Positions 63,556-64,000 of a DNA stretch of 64,000 bases are shown piece after piece (positions within the stretch are counted from its first letter, which is position 1; each line of letters starts with the position of its first letter). The position numbers and the translations under genes are program-made. The stretch comes from an uncultured Muribaculaceae bacterium. Lineage in GTDB: Bacteria; Bacteroidota; Bacteroidia; Bacteroidales; Muribaculaceae. The notes under the pieces were generated by a model. The model was given only the letters and a program-made list of their open reading frames with translations, was not told the origin of the DNA and did no database searches. The DNA lies in contig CAJTPZ010000004.1 of the NCBI GenBank assembly GCA_910578395.1, positions 124,001 to 188,000 of the forward strand, in the 5' to 3' direction.

Positions 63556-64000
63556 TCAGATGGGGGCTTTACGGTCTTTCCAATCGTCGTTGATGTAGGA
63601 GGCGGGGTAGACGGTCCTGTCGATGACGCTTCCGTCGCGCAGACGCAGCCATGTATCGAACGTTCGCTCACCTTTGTGCATGACGATAACGCGGGCTCCG
63701 GCACGGAGATTGTTGTAGATAGTATTTCCGCCCGAATAGCGGCCGTAGCTGAGAAGTATGCCATGCCAGTAGACCGAATAGTCGTTGTTGTGGTCATGGC
63801 CGACAAATACACCCATAACGTCTCCGGCTGTACGCATTGCGGTGAAAAGTCCGCTGTTGAGAACCGGAGAGCACACTTTCTCGCGGCGGGTGCCGATGAG
63901 ATGAGCCCCGTCGGTCATTGAAGCTTCCTTATACTCAGGCAGGGGGATGTGGAAGAATGCAAGAGCAGGAAGCGGTGTGCCGCCGTTGGCTTCGGTGAGC
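63556..64000 (-). CDS. Calcineurin-like metallophosphoesterase, C-terminal part
   Basis: The reading frame is open to the window edge, so only the last 147 codons or so are seen. The part contains LPALAFFHIPLPEYKE, VLNSGLFTAMRTAGD, VGHDHNNDYSV (GHDH metal site) and LLSYGRYSGGNTIYN, which fit Dcr2-like or purple-acid-type phosphoesterases of Bacteroidetes. The N-terminal metal motifs (DxH, GNHD) would be beyond the edge. An internal ATG at 63918 is not the start. Confidence 0.85.
   Translation of the reverse strand, partial: LTEANGGTPLPALAFFHIPLPEYKEASMTDGAHLIGTRREKVCSPVLNSGLFTAMRTAGDVMGVFVGHDHNNDYSVYWHGILLSYGRYSGGNTIYNNLRAGARVIVMHKGERTFDTWLRLRDGSVIDRTVYPASYINDDWKDRKAPI

Noticed and set aside
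1..64000. CRISPR arrays, tRNA, rRNA, phage structural genes, integrases or transposases
   Set aside because: None were recognised on either strand. The direct repeats found are only paired copies, not regular arrays.

Overview
The window looks like a chromosomal piece from a gut Bacteroidales species, most likely near Muribaculaceae or Bacteroides. The grounds are a SusC/SusD/SusE-type glycan uptake set, fimbrillin/Mfa-type lipoproteins, several families typical of the phylum (DUF4492, DUF2795, DUF3575, DUF5119, DUF3943, NigD-like, PCMD) and many promoters of the Bacteroidetes type (a TAnnTTTG -7 box, sometimes with a TTG about 19-21 bases upstream). I see no rRNA, tRNA, CRISPR array or prophage. 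Family names come from recognising motifs in the translated sequence; no database search was run.

Layout. 1-4605: end of an exopolysaccharide cluster (export lipoprotein fragment, chain-length regulator, polymerase-like membrane protein, GT4 glycosyltransferase), facing a coupled pair of an unrecognised 519-aa protein and a second GT4 enzyme (4680-7354). 7450-11370: housekeeping and stress genes (DUF4492, rubredoxin-rubrerythrin, DUF3575, EEP phosphatase, U32 tRNA-modification protein). 11522-17666: susC-susD-susE operon with no enzyme beside it and an 11-C tract in its leader. 17985-18792: cobalamin adenosyltransferase and DUF2795. 18770-22203: accessory pocket with 84-bp direct repeats bounding a DUF1848/methyltransferase-like gene pair, then a frameshifted RhuM gene. 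22213-25941: two surface lipoproteins, one a fimbrial-anchor-like protein with a metzincin site. 26122-28340: urea transporter and phosphodiesterase-type enzyme. 28608-36081: NigD-like protein, ECF sigma, a membrane-anchored beta-barrel partner, DUF3943 and a GH2 beta-galactosidase. 36183-39427: FprA flavoprotein, DUF4332, YpfJ-like metallopeptidase, DUF3861. 39602-43022: fimbrial-type genes (OmpA/DUF3575, DUF5119, convergent fimbrillin). 43553-46659: TIM-barrel protein, alpha/beta hydrolase and its divergent AraC regulator. 46854-51766: YccF, a small membrane protein, PstS-like lipoprotein, TPR protein, sialidase. 51851-60427: OmpA/TPR lipoprotein, PepD, a 45-aa membrane peptide with an OmpH-like lipoprotein, DEAD-box helicase, and a Tat aldo/keto reductase with a polyferredoxin. 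60566-64000: HAD phosphatase, PCMD protein followed in frame by a SusC plug fragment, a decayed stretch, a lipoprotein and a truncated metallophosphoesterase.

The life style suggested is glycan foraging (SusCDE, GH2, GH33, PCMD) on host or dietary sugars, with surface attachment and anaerobic oxidative/nitrosative defence (rubrerythrin, FprA). The parts least explained by known systems are the repeat-bounded DUF1848/methyltransferase pair, the 519-aa protein coupled to a glycosyltransferase, the metzincin-fimbrial anchor operon, and the dispersed 76-bp repeat at 28386 and 46741.
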